Source of the DNA: UBA9214 sp964443845
Lineage (GTDB): Bacteria; Pseudomonadota; Gammaproteobacteria; UBA9214
DNA: 22,342 nucleotides
Assembly (NCBI GenBank): GCA_964443845.1
Contig: CAYUFA010000040.1
Coordinates: 1-22,342, forward strand
Direction of reading: 5' to 3'
Shown here: piece after piece, positions 14,116-22,306 of the stretch
How the letters are laid out: each line of letters opens with the position of its first letter
Position numbering within the stretch: position 1 is the stretch's first letter
Translations under genes and position numbers: made by a program
The notes under the pieces: model-generated
Seen by the model: the letters and a program-made list of their open reading frames with translations, nothing else
What the model was told of the DNA's origin: nothing
Database searches by the model: none

Positions 14116-17076
14116 TCATGGCGCTTGCTCCGGGAGCGGCGGCTGGTGCAGGTCGACGACCTGCTGACGCCCGCGTTTGCTGTCGCGATCCATGTCGATC
14201 AGGTAGCGGCTTTGGCGCGCGCGCCGGCTCTCCACGAACGGGCGGATCTGGAACAGCTCGAGCTTGCCGGCGCGGAAGCCGAACTCGATGTCCGCCGGTG
14301 CCGGGCGGTGGTCCGCGGCCAGCGGCATGGAGAAACGCTGTTCCACGTCCACGGCCAGCGCGCGCAGCTGTTCGATCTCGTCCGGTTGCAACAGGGTGTC
14401 GCGGCCGCTGGCCGGCACCTTGCGCATGCCACCGGACGGCACGGGCTCCGCACGCAGCGGCGCAGTGGCCTGGGCGAGCAGACGCACCGTCCCGGTGTCG
14501 CGGTTGACACGCAGCTCCTCGGCGGCCTGCCCCTCGACGGCGCCGCCTACACCCTCGCTGGTGGCGATCGACAGCCAGTGCCGGTCGCCGTTGTCCACGT
14601 CGGCGGTCACCATGACGCCGGATTTCTCCGAGGCGAAGGTCTTGAGCAGCAGCACGGCCGGGTACACGTGTTCCGGCTGGTCCATGCGCGCCTGGCGCCA
14701 GGCGTAGGCACGCTCCGTGAACGGCGAGGCCCACACCTTGCGGATCGCCTGCTGCACCTTGTCGAAGCCGACCACGTTGGGCAGCGTGAGGTTCAGGCCG
14801 GCCCCGCTGAAGCCGGGCAGGTCCTCGACGTTGGTATCACTGCGCACGAACACACCGGTCCGCTCGACATCCCCGAAGGCGGCCTGCATGGCATCGTGCA
14901 GGCGCGTCCGGAAGGTCGTGCCGGGGTCGGCATGCAGTATCCAGTCGCGCAGTTGCTGCAGGAAGTGTTGTGTGTCCTGGTTGCGCCGGGCGGGATCCGC
15001 GCTACCGTGCAGGCGCGCGTACTCCGCGCGCATCCACTCGAATACCGCCGGTCCACCGGGCCGCAGCGGCTGGTCGAGCAGTTCCCGGAACACGCCGAAC
15101 GGGATGACGACGCCGGGATTCACCGCCAGCGGGTAATTGTGCTTCAGCTCGCCCAGGTTGGCCGCCTTCGGGCCGACAATGCGCCCCGAGTCCGTGGCGC
15201 GGACCCGTTCCAGCGGCAGCAGCTCCGTCTGCGTGAGGTCGAGCTTGCCGAGATCCGGCCGGATCACCACGCTGGCGGACCGGTCCTGGCGGCCGAAGAC
15301 CGCGTCCCACTGCGGACCATCGGCCTCGATGCGGACCGTGCCGTGCGGACTGACGGCGAGCACGATGGCTGCGCCGAGGTGCTGGCGGATCCGGTCCAGC
15401 AGGCTGTCGTCCACCACCACGTTGGGAATGCCGAGGTTACGCGCCAGCAGCTGCACGTGCGACAGCGAATTGCCCTCGCCCTGCGTGAGAATGCCGGCGA
15501 TCGGCGGCAGCTCAGGCGTGGTGGACGGCAACAGGTAGATGCCGTCCTTGTCGTAGTCCTCACCCGCCCGTGGCGCTGCCAGCAGGCGGCCACGCGCGAG
15601 CCCCGGATTGAGTGCGCGCAGGCCGGCACCGGTTGCCGCTCCGAACACGTACTGCTGCACGCCCAGCATCCGGTTGGCGTCCGCCAGCAGGCCGTCGAGC
15701 ACGCGCGAGTAGCTGAGCAACGGGCTGCCGCGCAGCCGGTCCGGAACCAGATGCGAGGCCAGCGGCGTCAGGTCGAGCCATTGCTGCACGGTCGGACCGA
15801 ACTGGAATTCCATGGCGCGCTGCGCCCACTGCGGCACCCGCGCCAGGTAATGCAGGGCATCATAGTAGTCCCCGGCACGCACCGGCTGGTCGGTATCCAG
15901 CGCGCCGAGTTGCCGGTCGATGCTGTCCCACTCGCGCTGCGACAGCAGGCCGCTGGCGAACAGCGTCCGCCCCAGGCTGTGCAGCCATTGCAGGCGCGTG
16001 TGCCGGTCCGCCCCCGGATCGGCCTCGATCACCTGGTTGCCGAGTGCGTAGACCTCCTGCTCGAGCGCGAGGTTGGCCTGTAACAGCCGCAACTGGTCGG
16101 GCGGGCCGTAGGCGTCGCTGTCCAGGGCCGCCTGGCGCAGTTGCACGGCGGCCGTTGCGGCAAGCCGCATGCGCTCTCCCTGCGAACCGGCCTTGTCCAA
16201 CCGCCCGACCAGCTCGTGCAGGGTATGCCGGACCGGGCGGCTGCGACTTTCCGCTGCCAGTTCCTCGATCCGTTTGAGGCCGGTGCGGGGTGCATACAGG
16301 GAATCGAGCGCCGCGGCCAGCTGGCGATACTGCTGTGCCAGTTCCGGCACACCCTGCTTTGCCATGTAGTCACGCACCCGTTGCGGATCACTGGCATCCG
16401 GCAGGCCGTGCAGCTTGATGCGCAGGTTCTGGAAGCCCGGGTCGGCGTCCGCGATCTCGGTCGCCAGCTTGCGCACCGTGGCCGAGGCTGGCGGCTCCTG
16501 GGACACCGGCAACAACCGTGCAGCCTCGCGCAGCAGCAGGTAACGCGCCGGATCCTTCCAGTCCGGGTCCGCGAGCAGGCCGAGCAGCAGCACGCGCGCA
16601 CCGGCCCGTTCATCCTCGACCTGCAGCGCCCCGCGGTAATAGCGCGCCCGGCGAAACACCCAGCCGTCGTCTTTCTGGACCAGAAACTGTTCCAGCAGCA
16701 CCTGGCGCAGGGTATCCAGTTGCGGGTAGGCACCGACAAACGAGAGGGTATTGAGATCGGTCAGCAGGGTGGCGACCAGGTAGCCCTGCGCACGAATGGC
16801 GCGCGTGGCCGAATTCCACTCCCCGTGCTGCACGCCGCCACCGTGTTCACTGCAGGCACCTTCCTCCGGGGGCAGAATGCTGCCGTCGGCACAGAACCAG
16901 CGGATCCGGGAGAAGGGACCGTGCAGCGAGGACTTCATGTGCTCGATCATGACCCGCAGTTGTGCCGGCTCGAGCGTGGTCTGCGCCACCTCGCCGGCCC
17001 GGGCCCCGGGAAAAACCGTCAGGATCAGCAGCCACACGAGCACCAGCGGGAGTCGGGCGTGGGCAGGGAATGACAT
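14116..17076 (-). CDS. Secreted dikinase-like protein: phosphohistidine plus PEP/pyruvate-binding ATP-grasp domains
   Basis: A 986-residue protein. A clear Sec signal peptide (MSFPAHARLPLVLVWLLILT, cleavage at GARA) is followed by a long, mostly helical region of unknown type (about 30-480). Next is a phosphohistidine domain with EGNSLSHVQLLARNLGIPNV (H540), then a C-terminal ATP-grasp domain (about 633-950). The latter keeps VGPKAANLGEL, VRSDTNVEDLPGFSGAGL (R745), EGVGGAVEG and the closing DIEFG...LFQIRP. No PEP/pyruvate-binding TIM barrel follows. His domain before ATP-grasp is the order of glucan water dikinases, not of PEP synthase. The mature protein shows only two cysteines, 13 apart (C62, C75), consistent with a periplasmic disulfide. 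The start at 17076 has AGGT six bases ahead; upstream in-frame starts bury the signal peptide. The acceptor is unknown, and export of an ATP-dependent enzyme is odd. Confidence 0.85.
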   Translation of the reverse strand: MSFPAHARLPLVLVWLLILTVFPGARAGEVAQTTLEPAQLRVMIEHMKSSLHGPFSRIRWFCADGSILPPEEGACSEHGGGVQHGEWNSATRAIRAQGYLVATLLTDLNTLSFVGAYPQLDTLRQVLLEQFLVQKDDGWVFRRARYYRGALQVEDERAGARVLLLGLLADPDWKDPARYLLLREAARLLPVSQEPPASATVRKLATEIADADPGFQNLRIKLHGLPDASDPQRVRDYMAKQGVPELAQQYRQLAAALDSLYAPRTGLKRIEELAAESRSRPVRHTLHELVGRLDKAGSQGERMRLAATAAVQLRQAALDSDAYGPPDQLRLLQANLALEQEVYALGNQVIEADPGADRHTRLQWLHSLGRTLFASGLLSQREWDSIDRQLGALDTDQPVRAGDYYDALHYLARVPQWAQRAMEFQFGPTVQQWLDLTPLASHLVPDRLRGSPLLSYSRVLDGLLADANRMLGVQQYVFGAATGAGLRALNPGLARGRLLAAPRAGEDYDKDGIYLLPSTTPELPPIAGILTQGEGNSLSHVQLLARNLGIPNVVVDDSLLDRIRQHLGAAIVLAVSPHGTVRIEADGPQWDAVFGRQDRSASVVIRPDLGKLDLTQTELLPLERVRATDSGRIVGPKAANLGELKHNYPLAVNPGVVIPFGVFRELLDQPLRPGGPAVFEWMRAEYARLHGSADPARRNQDTQHFLQQLRDWILHADPGTTFRTRLHDAMQAAFGDVERTGVFVRSDTNVEDLPGFSGAGLNLTLPNVVGFDKVQQAIRKVWASPFTERAYAWRQARMDQPEHVYPAVLLLKTFASEKSGVMVTADVDNGDRHWLSIATSEGVGGAVEGQAAEELRVNRDTGTVRLLAQATAPLRAEPVPSGGMRKVPASGRDTLLQPDEIEQLRALAVDVEQRFSMPLAADHRPAPADIEFGFRAGKLELFQIRPFVESRRARQSRYLIDMDRDSKRGRQQVVDLHQPPLPEQAP

Positions 17077-17202
17077 AGGCGTACCTGGCATCAGGAAACC
17101 ACCGTTCCGGCAGGCCGGCAACAGCGCGGAGTCAACGGGGTCAGGCCGGAATCAGCTGGAAATTGCGTGTCGTATGGCGAACGGGTCTTTCCTTCGGCTA
17201 TC

Positions 17203-17231
17203 ACTCTACGGTTTGTGCCGGTGGGTTGCAA
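17203..17231 (-). promoter_or_regulatory. Candidate promoter for the dikinase-like gene
   Basis: On the minus strand TTGCAA (17226-17231) and TAGAGT (17203-17208) are exactly 17 bases apart, within the 200-bp gap after the fructosamine kinase stop. This would leave a leader of about 120 bases. The -10 box matches consensus at four of six positions; read by eye only. Confidence 0.4.
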
Positions 17232-17276
17232 TCACCCGGAAGTCGTACGCCGGCGGCAACCGCGCCGGCATGGTAT

Positions 17277-18155
17277 TCAGCGCAACTCCGCCAGCAGCCG
17301 GTCGAGCATGCCCTGCGCCTGGCCGAGGTAGCCGCCGCCGAACAGGTTGAGGTGGTTGAGAATATGATAGAGGTTGTACAGCGTCTTGCGGGTGGCATAG
17401 CCCGGGTCGAGTGGCCAGGCGTCTTCGTAGGCGGCGTAGAACCCGCCGCCGAATCCACCGAACAGCTCGGTCATCGCGAGGTCGGCTTCGCGGTCGCCAT
17501 AGTACACCGCCGGGTCGAAGATCGCCGGTTCCCCGGAACGGGTGTAGGCCTGGTTGCCGCCCCACAGGTCGCCGTGCAGCAGGGAAGGCACCGGCGAATG
17601 GTCCACGAACAGGTGGTGAAAGCAGGCCAGCAATTGCTCACCCTGTGATTGCAGGCGGCCGGCATAGCCGTTGCGAGCCGCCAGATCGAGCTGGTATTGC
17701 AGGCGCCGGGTCCGCCAGAAGTCGACCCAGTCCGGCGCCGGCGTATTGACCTGGGGTGTCGAACCGATGGTGTTGTCCCGCCACCAGCCGTACTGGTCCT
17801 GCGTGATGCGATGCAATGCGGCCAGCCCGGCACCGAGTGCACCCGCGTCGCCGCGCCCACCCAGGGGCAGGTATTCCAGCACCAGCCAGGCGGACTGCGC
17901 GTCGCTGCCGGAACACACCGGTGCCGGGATCCGCAGCGCAGCGCAGCGGCGCAGTTCGGCCAGCCCCGCCGCCTCCGCCTCGAACATGTCCAGCAGGGGC
18001 GCGCGGTTGGTCTTGATGAAATACTCCGCCGTGCCGTAGCGCACGTGCTGTGCATCGTTGATGCAGCCACCCCCGACGGCGCGCTCCGGCAACAGCGCGG
18101 CCGTGACGCCGGTGGCCGCGGCAATGTCGTGGGCGATGTTTTCCAGCAGGGACAT
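17277..18155 (-). CDS. Fructosamine kinase family protein
   Basis: A 292-residue cytoplasmic kinase of the fructosamine-3-kinase/YniA family, which phosphorylates sugars attached to amines (fructosamines or ribulosamines) so that glycation is reversed. Motifs include GGGCINDAQHVRY near 28-40, K48 in EYFIKTNR as the ATP lysine, LLHGDLWGGN (192-201) with the catalytic Asp, IFDPAVYYGDREADLAMTEL (212-231) with the metal-binding Asp, and FGGFGGGFYAAY. All positions needed for activity appear intact. The start at 18155 gives the usual family length; a longer frame to 18224 is not conserved and lacks a ribosome site. It is upstream of, and co-directional with, the dikinase-like gene, but a candidate promoter separates them. 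Confidence 0.94.
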   Translation of the reverse strand: MSLLENIAHDIAAATGVTAALLPERAVGGGCINDAQHVRYGTAEYFIKTNRAPLLDMFEAEAAGLAELRRCAALRIPAPVCSGSDAQSAWLVLEYLPLGGRGDAGALGAGLAALHRITQDQYGWWRDNTIGSTPQVNTPAPDWVDFWRTRRLQYQLDLAARNGYAGRLQSQGEQLLACFHHLFVDHSPVPSLLHGDLWGGNQAYTRSGEPAIFDPAVYYGDREADLAMTELFGGFGGGFYAAYEDAWPLDPGYATRKTLYNLYHILNHLNLFGGGYLGQAQGMLDRLLAELR

Positions 18156-18280
18156 GGTCACGCGCCATGATAATGCATTCGCCGCCGCCATGGTCACGCA
18201 GGAGACGCGCTCCCCGAACCGCACGGGTTGGGCTGTACGCCGTGCCGTCCGACGTCACCGCGGCGTGCGAGACCACGCCC

Positions 18281-18312
18281 GTTGGGCTTCGCCTGGCTCA
18301 GCCCAACCTACG
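18281..18312. repeat. Dispersed palindromic repeat, copy C (stem-loop part)
   Basis: GTTGGGCT (18281-18288) and AGCCCAAC (18300-18307) form a perfect 8-bp stem with an 11-base loop, followed by CTACGG. It is preceded by TGCGAGACCACGCCC, shared with copy B at 18419-18535. The leftward match to copies A and B is weaker here. Confidence 0.7.
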
Positions 18313-18354
18313 GCAAATTCAGGAGCGTCGCAGGTATCACCAAATGGCACAGCT

Positions 18355-18424
18355 GGCCACAGAAACCACGGAACACACGGAAATGATTCAGGTATTTCTG
18401 TGTTCCTCGGTGGGTTCTGTGGCC
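18355..18424. repeat. Long imperfect stem-loop (70 bp)
   Basis: GGCCACAGAAACCACGGAAC... and ...GTTCCTCGGTGGGTTCTGTGGCC are near-complementary arms of about 30 bases around a short loop near 18386. The CCACRGAA/ACACGGA wording is that of a common dispersed repeat of bacterial genomes. It leads directly into dispersed-repeat copy B and may be part of the same element. Confidence 0.6.
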
Positions 18425-18535
18425 TTCATCCGGAATCGCGGGACCGCAGGTTGCGGCCGACCCCGGTGAAACCAGCATCGCAAGCGTTGCGAGACCACGC
18501 CCGTCGGGCTGCGCCTGGCTCAGCCCGACCTACGA
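18419..18535. repeat. Dispersed 117-bp repeat, copy B
   Basis: Gap-free counterpart of 8588-8704. The terminal stem is GTCGGGCT (18503-18510) with AGCCCGAC (18522-18529); relative to copies A and C one base pair has changed from T-A to C-G on both arms. This indicates selection for, or repair of, the hairpin. The right end runs six bases into the exonuclease gene and supplies its TAG stop. Confidence 0.75.
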
Positions 18536-19426
18536 CAACGTCCGCAGCAGCCGTGCCGTGACCATGCGCCCCAGCCCGAGCCGGGCACAGGTGCTCGTCA
18601 CGGATGCGGACTCGACCCGGCGCCGCCGCACATCGCGGATACCGGCCCGCAGGTCCGGATCCAGCGCCACGCCGGTGAGTTCACGCGCCAGCCGGACCGT
18701 GTCACGGTGTTGCACAAGCAGGGAGTGCACCCGCTTCGCGCCCCGCAGCGGCAACTCCGGAACCTGCTCCAGTGCATGATAGATGCCATCGAGCGTACCG
18801 AACGCAGCCAGCAGTGCCGCGGCCGTCTTCGCACCGATCCCCGGCACGCCGGGAATGTTGTCTACCGCATCCCCGGTCAGGGCCAGCCAGTCGGCCACCT
18901 GCTCCGGATGCACGCCCAGCCACTCGTGCACCGCGTCGTAGGGGTGGCGACGATTACGGGAATAGTCCCACACCTGGTCGCCCGCCCGCAGCACCTGGGC
19001 CAGGTCCTTGTCCGCGCTCAGGATCACGACGGAAAGATCGCGTGCGCGCAGGCGCGCAGCCAGCGTGGCGATGAGATCGTCGGCTTCAAAGCGGTCACTG
19101 GAGTATGCGGCGATGCCCAGTGCCTCGACCAGGCTGCGACAGAAGCCGAACTGGCGTTGCAGTTCCTCCGGGGCGCTGTCCCGGTTGGCCTTGTACGGCG
19201 GGTAGATCTCGTTGCGAAACGAAGTGGTCAGGCTTGCATCGAAAGCCACCGCCAGGTGCTCCGGACGCACCTCGTCGAGAAACGCCGACAGGAACCCGGC
19301 AAAGCCGTGCAGGGCATTGATTTCGTGCCCGTCGGAGTTGGTGAGCGTGGCGGGAACGGAGTAGTACGCGCGAAAGACATAGATACTGGCGTCGACCAGG
19401 TAGACGTGGCGCCGCAGACCGGCCAC
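18530..19426 (-). CDS. 5'-3' exonuclease / flap nuclease (ExoIX- or PolI-N-domain-like)
   Basis: A 298-residue stand-alone version of the 5'-nuclease domain of DNA polymerase I, expected to act on flaps and 5' ends using two metal ions. Acidic residues of the fold are visible: D12 (VYLVDASIYVFRAYY), D63 (VAFDAS), FEADDL (E114, D116, D117), SADKD (D139, D141) and TGDAVDN (D186, D189). The helix-hairpin-helix GVPGIGAKTAAALL (193-206) follows. The helical-arch region (SFRNEIYPPYKANRD) is present, so it should be active. It is longer than E. coli Xni. The start is a GTG one base after the HNH stop codon, so translation is probably coupled to that gene. The last codons fall inside a dispersed repeat (18419-18535), so the C-terminus may differ from relatives. 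Confidence 0.9.
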   Translation of the reverse strand: MAGLRRHVYLVDASIYVFRAYYSVPATLTNSDGHEINALHGFAGFLSAFLDEVRPEHLAVAFDASLTTSFRNEIYPPYKANRDSAPEELQRQFGFCRSLVEALGIAAYSSDRFEADDLIATLAARLRARDLSVVILSADKDLAQVLRAGDQVWDYSRNRRHPYDAVHEWLGVHPEQVADWLALTGDAVDNIPGVPGIGAKTAAALLAAFGTLDGIYHALEQVPELPLRGAKRVHSLLVQHRDTVRLARELTGVALDPDLRAGIRDVRRRRVESASVTSTCARLGLGRMVTARLLRTLS

Positions 19427-19427
19427 C

Positions 19428-20027
19428 TCAGGCGGTCAGCGCCAGGCGGCCGTGCAGCGGGCTGGTGCGTGGAAAGTGCGCGCGCAGGAACTCCATCTGG
19501 TCGGACAGCACACGCCGGCCCTGCAGGTAGATGTACTCCGCATGGGTCGGCACGAACGGTACCGCCAGCAGCTGCATGCCGGCCTGTTCCGGGGTACGGC
19601 CGGCCTTGTGGTTGTTGCAGCGCCGGCACGCGGTCACCACGTTGTTCCAGGTGTCCTGCCCGCCCTGGATCACCGGCGTGACGTGGTCGCGCGACAGGTC
19701 GCGCACGTGGAAGCTCTCCCCGCAGTACAGGCACAGACTGGAGTCGCGCCGGAACAGTGCCGGGTTGTTGAGCGGCGGGACGTACGCCTCGCGCAGCTTG
19801 AGCAGTTCGCGGTTGCGGCCGTGGGTGGCGATGATGGAGTTGACCTCGATCACGCTCTGCCGGCCGGTCCTTGCGCAGATGCCACCGTGCACGCGGTAGA
19901 GCAGCGTGCCACAGGTATAGGCCACCTGGTCCAGGTGATAGAGGCGCACGGCATCCTGGTAGCCGACCCACTCGAGCGGCATACCCGACACATCCGTCCG
20001 CAATACCTGGTGACTCAGATCAACCAT
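19428..20027 (-). CDS. HNH endonuclease
   Basis: A 199-residue protein with a complete HNH zinc-finger nuclease motif: C99-x2-C102 (CLYCGE), RDHVTPVIQGG with D114/H115, N129 in TWNNVV, and C134-x2-C137 with NNHKAG. The N-terminal half (PLEWVGYQDAVRLYHLDQVAY) resembles the leader domain of a chromosomal HNH family common in proteobacteria, usually single-copy and of unknown biological role. It is not recognisably part of a restriction or phage system. The start at 20027 gives the normal family length; longer frames to 20237 are unlikely. It is the first gene of a pair with the 5'-3' exonuclease (one base between stop and start) and is divergent from dsrL. Confidence 0.9.
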   Translation of the reverse strand: MVDLSHQVLRTDVSGMPLEWVGYQDAVRLYHLDQVAYTCGTLLYRVHGGICARTGRQSVIEVNSIIATHGRNRELLKLREAYVPPLNNPALFRRDSSLCLYCGESFHVRDLSRDHVTPVIQGGQDTWNNVVTACRRCNNHKAGRTPEQAGMQLLAVPFVPTHAEYIYLQGRRVLSDQMEFLRAHFPRTSPLHGRLALTA

Positions 20028-20261
20028 ACAACCATCCCGGTTTGGCATCCCGGCGTGCGGCCGCGACAGTGCCGCAAAACACGCCATCCCGTGAACCCGG
20101 CAAGCACCTGCCAGCGCCGGTTCCGTAGGCTGTGGGACCGGGTTTGAGCCTACCATGTTCGATAAAAGCGCACCAGACAGCCCGCACGTGGTGCCGCCGG
20201 TTTTCCTGTCCCGTCCGTTCCAGTAAGATGGCCGCACTCACAGTACAGGGCGGGCTGCACC

Positions 20262-22187
20262 ATGGGAGAAAATCTGACATTCCGTCGCTACGCCGACCAC
20301 GACCACACCTGGGAGCGGCGGGGCGACAACATCTTCAACGAAGACACGTCCTACAAGTGCCCCACCTATGTGCACCGTACGCCGCCTTGCCAGGGCAGCT
20401 GCCCGTCCGGCGAGGACATCCGCGGCTGGCTGCAGATCGTGCGCGGGATCGAGAAGCCACCGGCCGGCATGTCCTGGCAGGAATACGCCTTCCGCCGCTC
20501 GACCGATGCCAACCCCTTCCCGGCCATCATGGGCCGCGTCTGCCCCGCGCCCTGCCAGGAGGGCTGCAACCGCAACGAGGTCGAGGATTTCGTCGGTATC
20601 AACTCGGTGGAACAGTTCATCGGTGACCATGCGCTGACCGCGCGTCTGGCCTTCGCCGGGCCGGAGCGGGAAACCGGTAAGAAGGTCGCCATCATCGGCG
20701 GCGGCGTGGCCGGGCTCGCGGCGGCCTACCAGCTGCGCCGGCTCGGCCACGGTGCCACGATCTTCGACGAGCGCGCCGAGCTGGGCGGCATGACCCGCTA
20801 CGGCATCCCCGGCTACCGCATGCCACGCGATGTCATGGACGGTGAGATCCGGCGCATCCTGGATATGGGCGTGGAGACGCGCATGAATACCCGTGCCGGG
20901 CGTGACATCAGTTTCGAGCAACTGGAACGGGACTTCGACGCCATCCTGCTCGCCATCGGCGCCCAGCAGGGACGCACCCTGAACATTCCCGGTGGTGACG
21001 CCCCCAACTGCGTGTCCGGCGTGGCCTTCCTGGCCGCCTTCAACGAGGGCCGCATGAAGCACACGGCGAGAAAGGTCGTGGTGATCGGCGGCGGCGATAC
21101 CGCCATGGACGTGGTCTCGGTGGCACGCCGCCTGGGCCACATCACCAGCCCGCACGAGAGCGACCGGCCGGAGGCGGTGATCCGCAATCATACCGCCCAT
21201 GACGTGGCCGCCACCGCCAGCCGCGATGGCTCCGAGGTGCTGCTGATCTACCGGCGACCGATCGAGAACATGCCGGCGGCGGAGCACGAACGCATCACGG
21301 CGAAACAGGAAGGCATCGAACTGCGCGGCAACCTCGCGCCGCAGTCACTGGTCATCGGCCCGGACGGCCGCGCCACCGCGCTGCGCGTGATCGAGGTCGA
21401 CTGGAGCAGCGGCAAGATGGTCGAAAAGGCAGGCTCGGAATACGATATCGAGTGCGACCTGGTCGTACCGGCGGTCGGCCAGTCCGGCGACATGACCGGG
21501 CTCGAACAGTTCGACAACGGCCGCGGGCTGGTCGATGCCGATGCCTTCTACCAGCTGCCGGGACGCCCGGGCTATTTCGCCTGCGGCGACATCGTGCGGC
21601 CGCACCTGCTCACCACCGCCATCGGCCAGGCCGCGATCACGGTCGACAGCATCGACCGCTACCTGCAGCACGCCGAAACCGGCCGCCGCCCCAAGGTCGA
21701 CGTGCATCATTTCAACCTGCTGGACAAGCTGCGCGAAACCTCGCTGGCCCCGGCCGAGTACGGCCACCTGCAGGACTGGGGCACCGATCTCGCGAACTAC
21801 GCGGTGCATAACTACGAGGACCGTTCCCAGAGCGAGATCATTCCGCACGAGATGCTCTTCCTTGGCCACTTTGCCTACACCCCGCGTCACCAGCGGGCCG
21901 AGACCGGGGTCGGCGCCGACGAGGTACTGGGTCACTTCGAGGAACGCTTCCGCGGCCTGGATGAACCACAGGCACAGGCCGAGGCGGAGCGCTGCATGAG
22001 CTGCGGCATGTGCTTCGAGTGCGACAACTGCGTCATCTACTGCCCCCAGGATGCGGTCAAGCGCACCCCGAAGGACAAGGCCACCATGGGACGCTACGTC
22101 TACACCGACTACAGCCGCTGCATCGGCTGTCACATCTGCGCCGAGGTCTGTCCCACCGGCTACATCAACATGGGGATGGGGGCCTGA
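20262..22187 (+). CDS. dsrL: DsrL-like NAD(P)H:acceptor iron-sulfur flavoprotein
   Basis: A 641-residue cytoplasmic oxidoreductase built on the glutamate synthase small-subunit plan. N-terminal cysteines for [4Fe-4S] clusters are C33, C43, C47, C94, C98 and C102. The FAD site is GGGVAG (146-151) and the NAD(P) site GGGDTA (276-281). A C-terminal ferredoxin module carries cysteines 578, 581, 584, 587, 590 and 594, then 620, 623, 626 and 630. That fused module, the length and FNEDTSYKCPTYVHRTPPCQ fit DsrL, which in purple and other sulfur oxidisers passes electrons from reverse-acting sulfite reductase to NAD+. In Allochromatium it lies between dsrK and dsrJ; here no other dsr gene is adjacent. 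The start is ATG at 20262 with only a weak AGGGCGGG ahead. The alternative is another GltD-like ferredoxin fusion. Confidence 0.8.
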   Translation: MGENLTFRRYADHDHTWERRGDNIFNEDTSYKCPTYVHRTPPCQGSCPSGEDIRGWLQIVRGIEKPPAGMSWQEYAFRRSTDANPFPAIMGRVCPAPCQEGCNRNEVEDFVGINSVEQFIGDHALTARLAFAGPERETGKKVAIIGGGVAGLAAAYQLRRLGHGATIFDERAELGGMTRYGIPGYRMPRDVMDGEIRRILDMGVETRMNTRAGRDISFEQLERDFDAILLAIGAQQGRTLNIPGGDAPNCVSGVAFLAAFNEGRMKHTARKVVVIGGGDTAMDVVSVARRLGHITSPHESDRPEAVIRNHTAHDVAATASRDGSEVLLIYRRPIENMPAAEHERITAKQEGIELRGNLAPQSLVIGPDGRATALRVIEVDWSSGKMVEKAGSEYDIECDLVVPAVGQSGDMTGLEQFDNGRGLVDADAFYQLPGRPGYFACGDIVRPHLLTTAIGQAAITVDSIDRYLQHAETGRRPKVDVHHFNLLDKLRETSLAPAEYGHLQDWGTDLANYAVHNYEDRSQSEIIPHEMLFLGHFAYTPRHQRAETGVGADEVLGHFEERFRGLDEPQAQAEAERCMSCGMCFECDNCVIYCPQDAVKRTPKDKATMGRYVYTDYSRCIGCHICAEVCPTGYINMGMGA

Positions 22188-22213
22188 CCGGGGGAGCCCT
22201 CCTCTTGTAAAAA

Positions 22214-22255
22214 GGGGCCGGATACATTTTTCAACAGAAAAATGTATCCGGCCCC
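22214..22255. terminator. Perfect 19-bp hairpin downstream of dsrL
   Basis: Arms 22214-22232 and 22237-22255 (GGGGCCGGATACATTTTTC and its exact complement) enclose the loop AACA. Read on the minus strand the hairpin is followed at once by TTTTTA, the form of an intrinsic terminator for a gene entering from the right. On the plus strand, 27 bases after the dsrL stop, there is no T-run. The perfect arms also resemble a mobile repeat rather than an ordinary terminator. Confidence 0.55.
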
Positions 22256-22306
22256 ACTGCTGTCCCACAAACTCCCTCTCCCTCCGGGAGAGGGCTGGGG
22301 TGAGGG
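22254..22306. repeat. 37-bp repeat, copy 2, with complete hairpin
   Basis: Bases 22254-22290 are identical to 7284-7320. The copy continues into CCCTCTCCC-TCC-GGGAGAGGG (22274-22294), a perfect 9-bp stem, then CTGGGGTGAGGG. The first two bases overlap the 19-bp hairpin, so the two elements abut. From here to the window end no gene is visible. Confidence 0.8.

Noticed and set aside
14005..16083. Plus-strand open frame of 692 codons
   Set aside because: Antisense shadow of the dikinase-like gene, whose domains and signal peptide are clear on the other strand.
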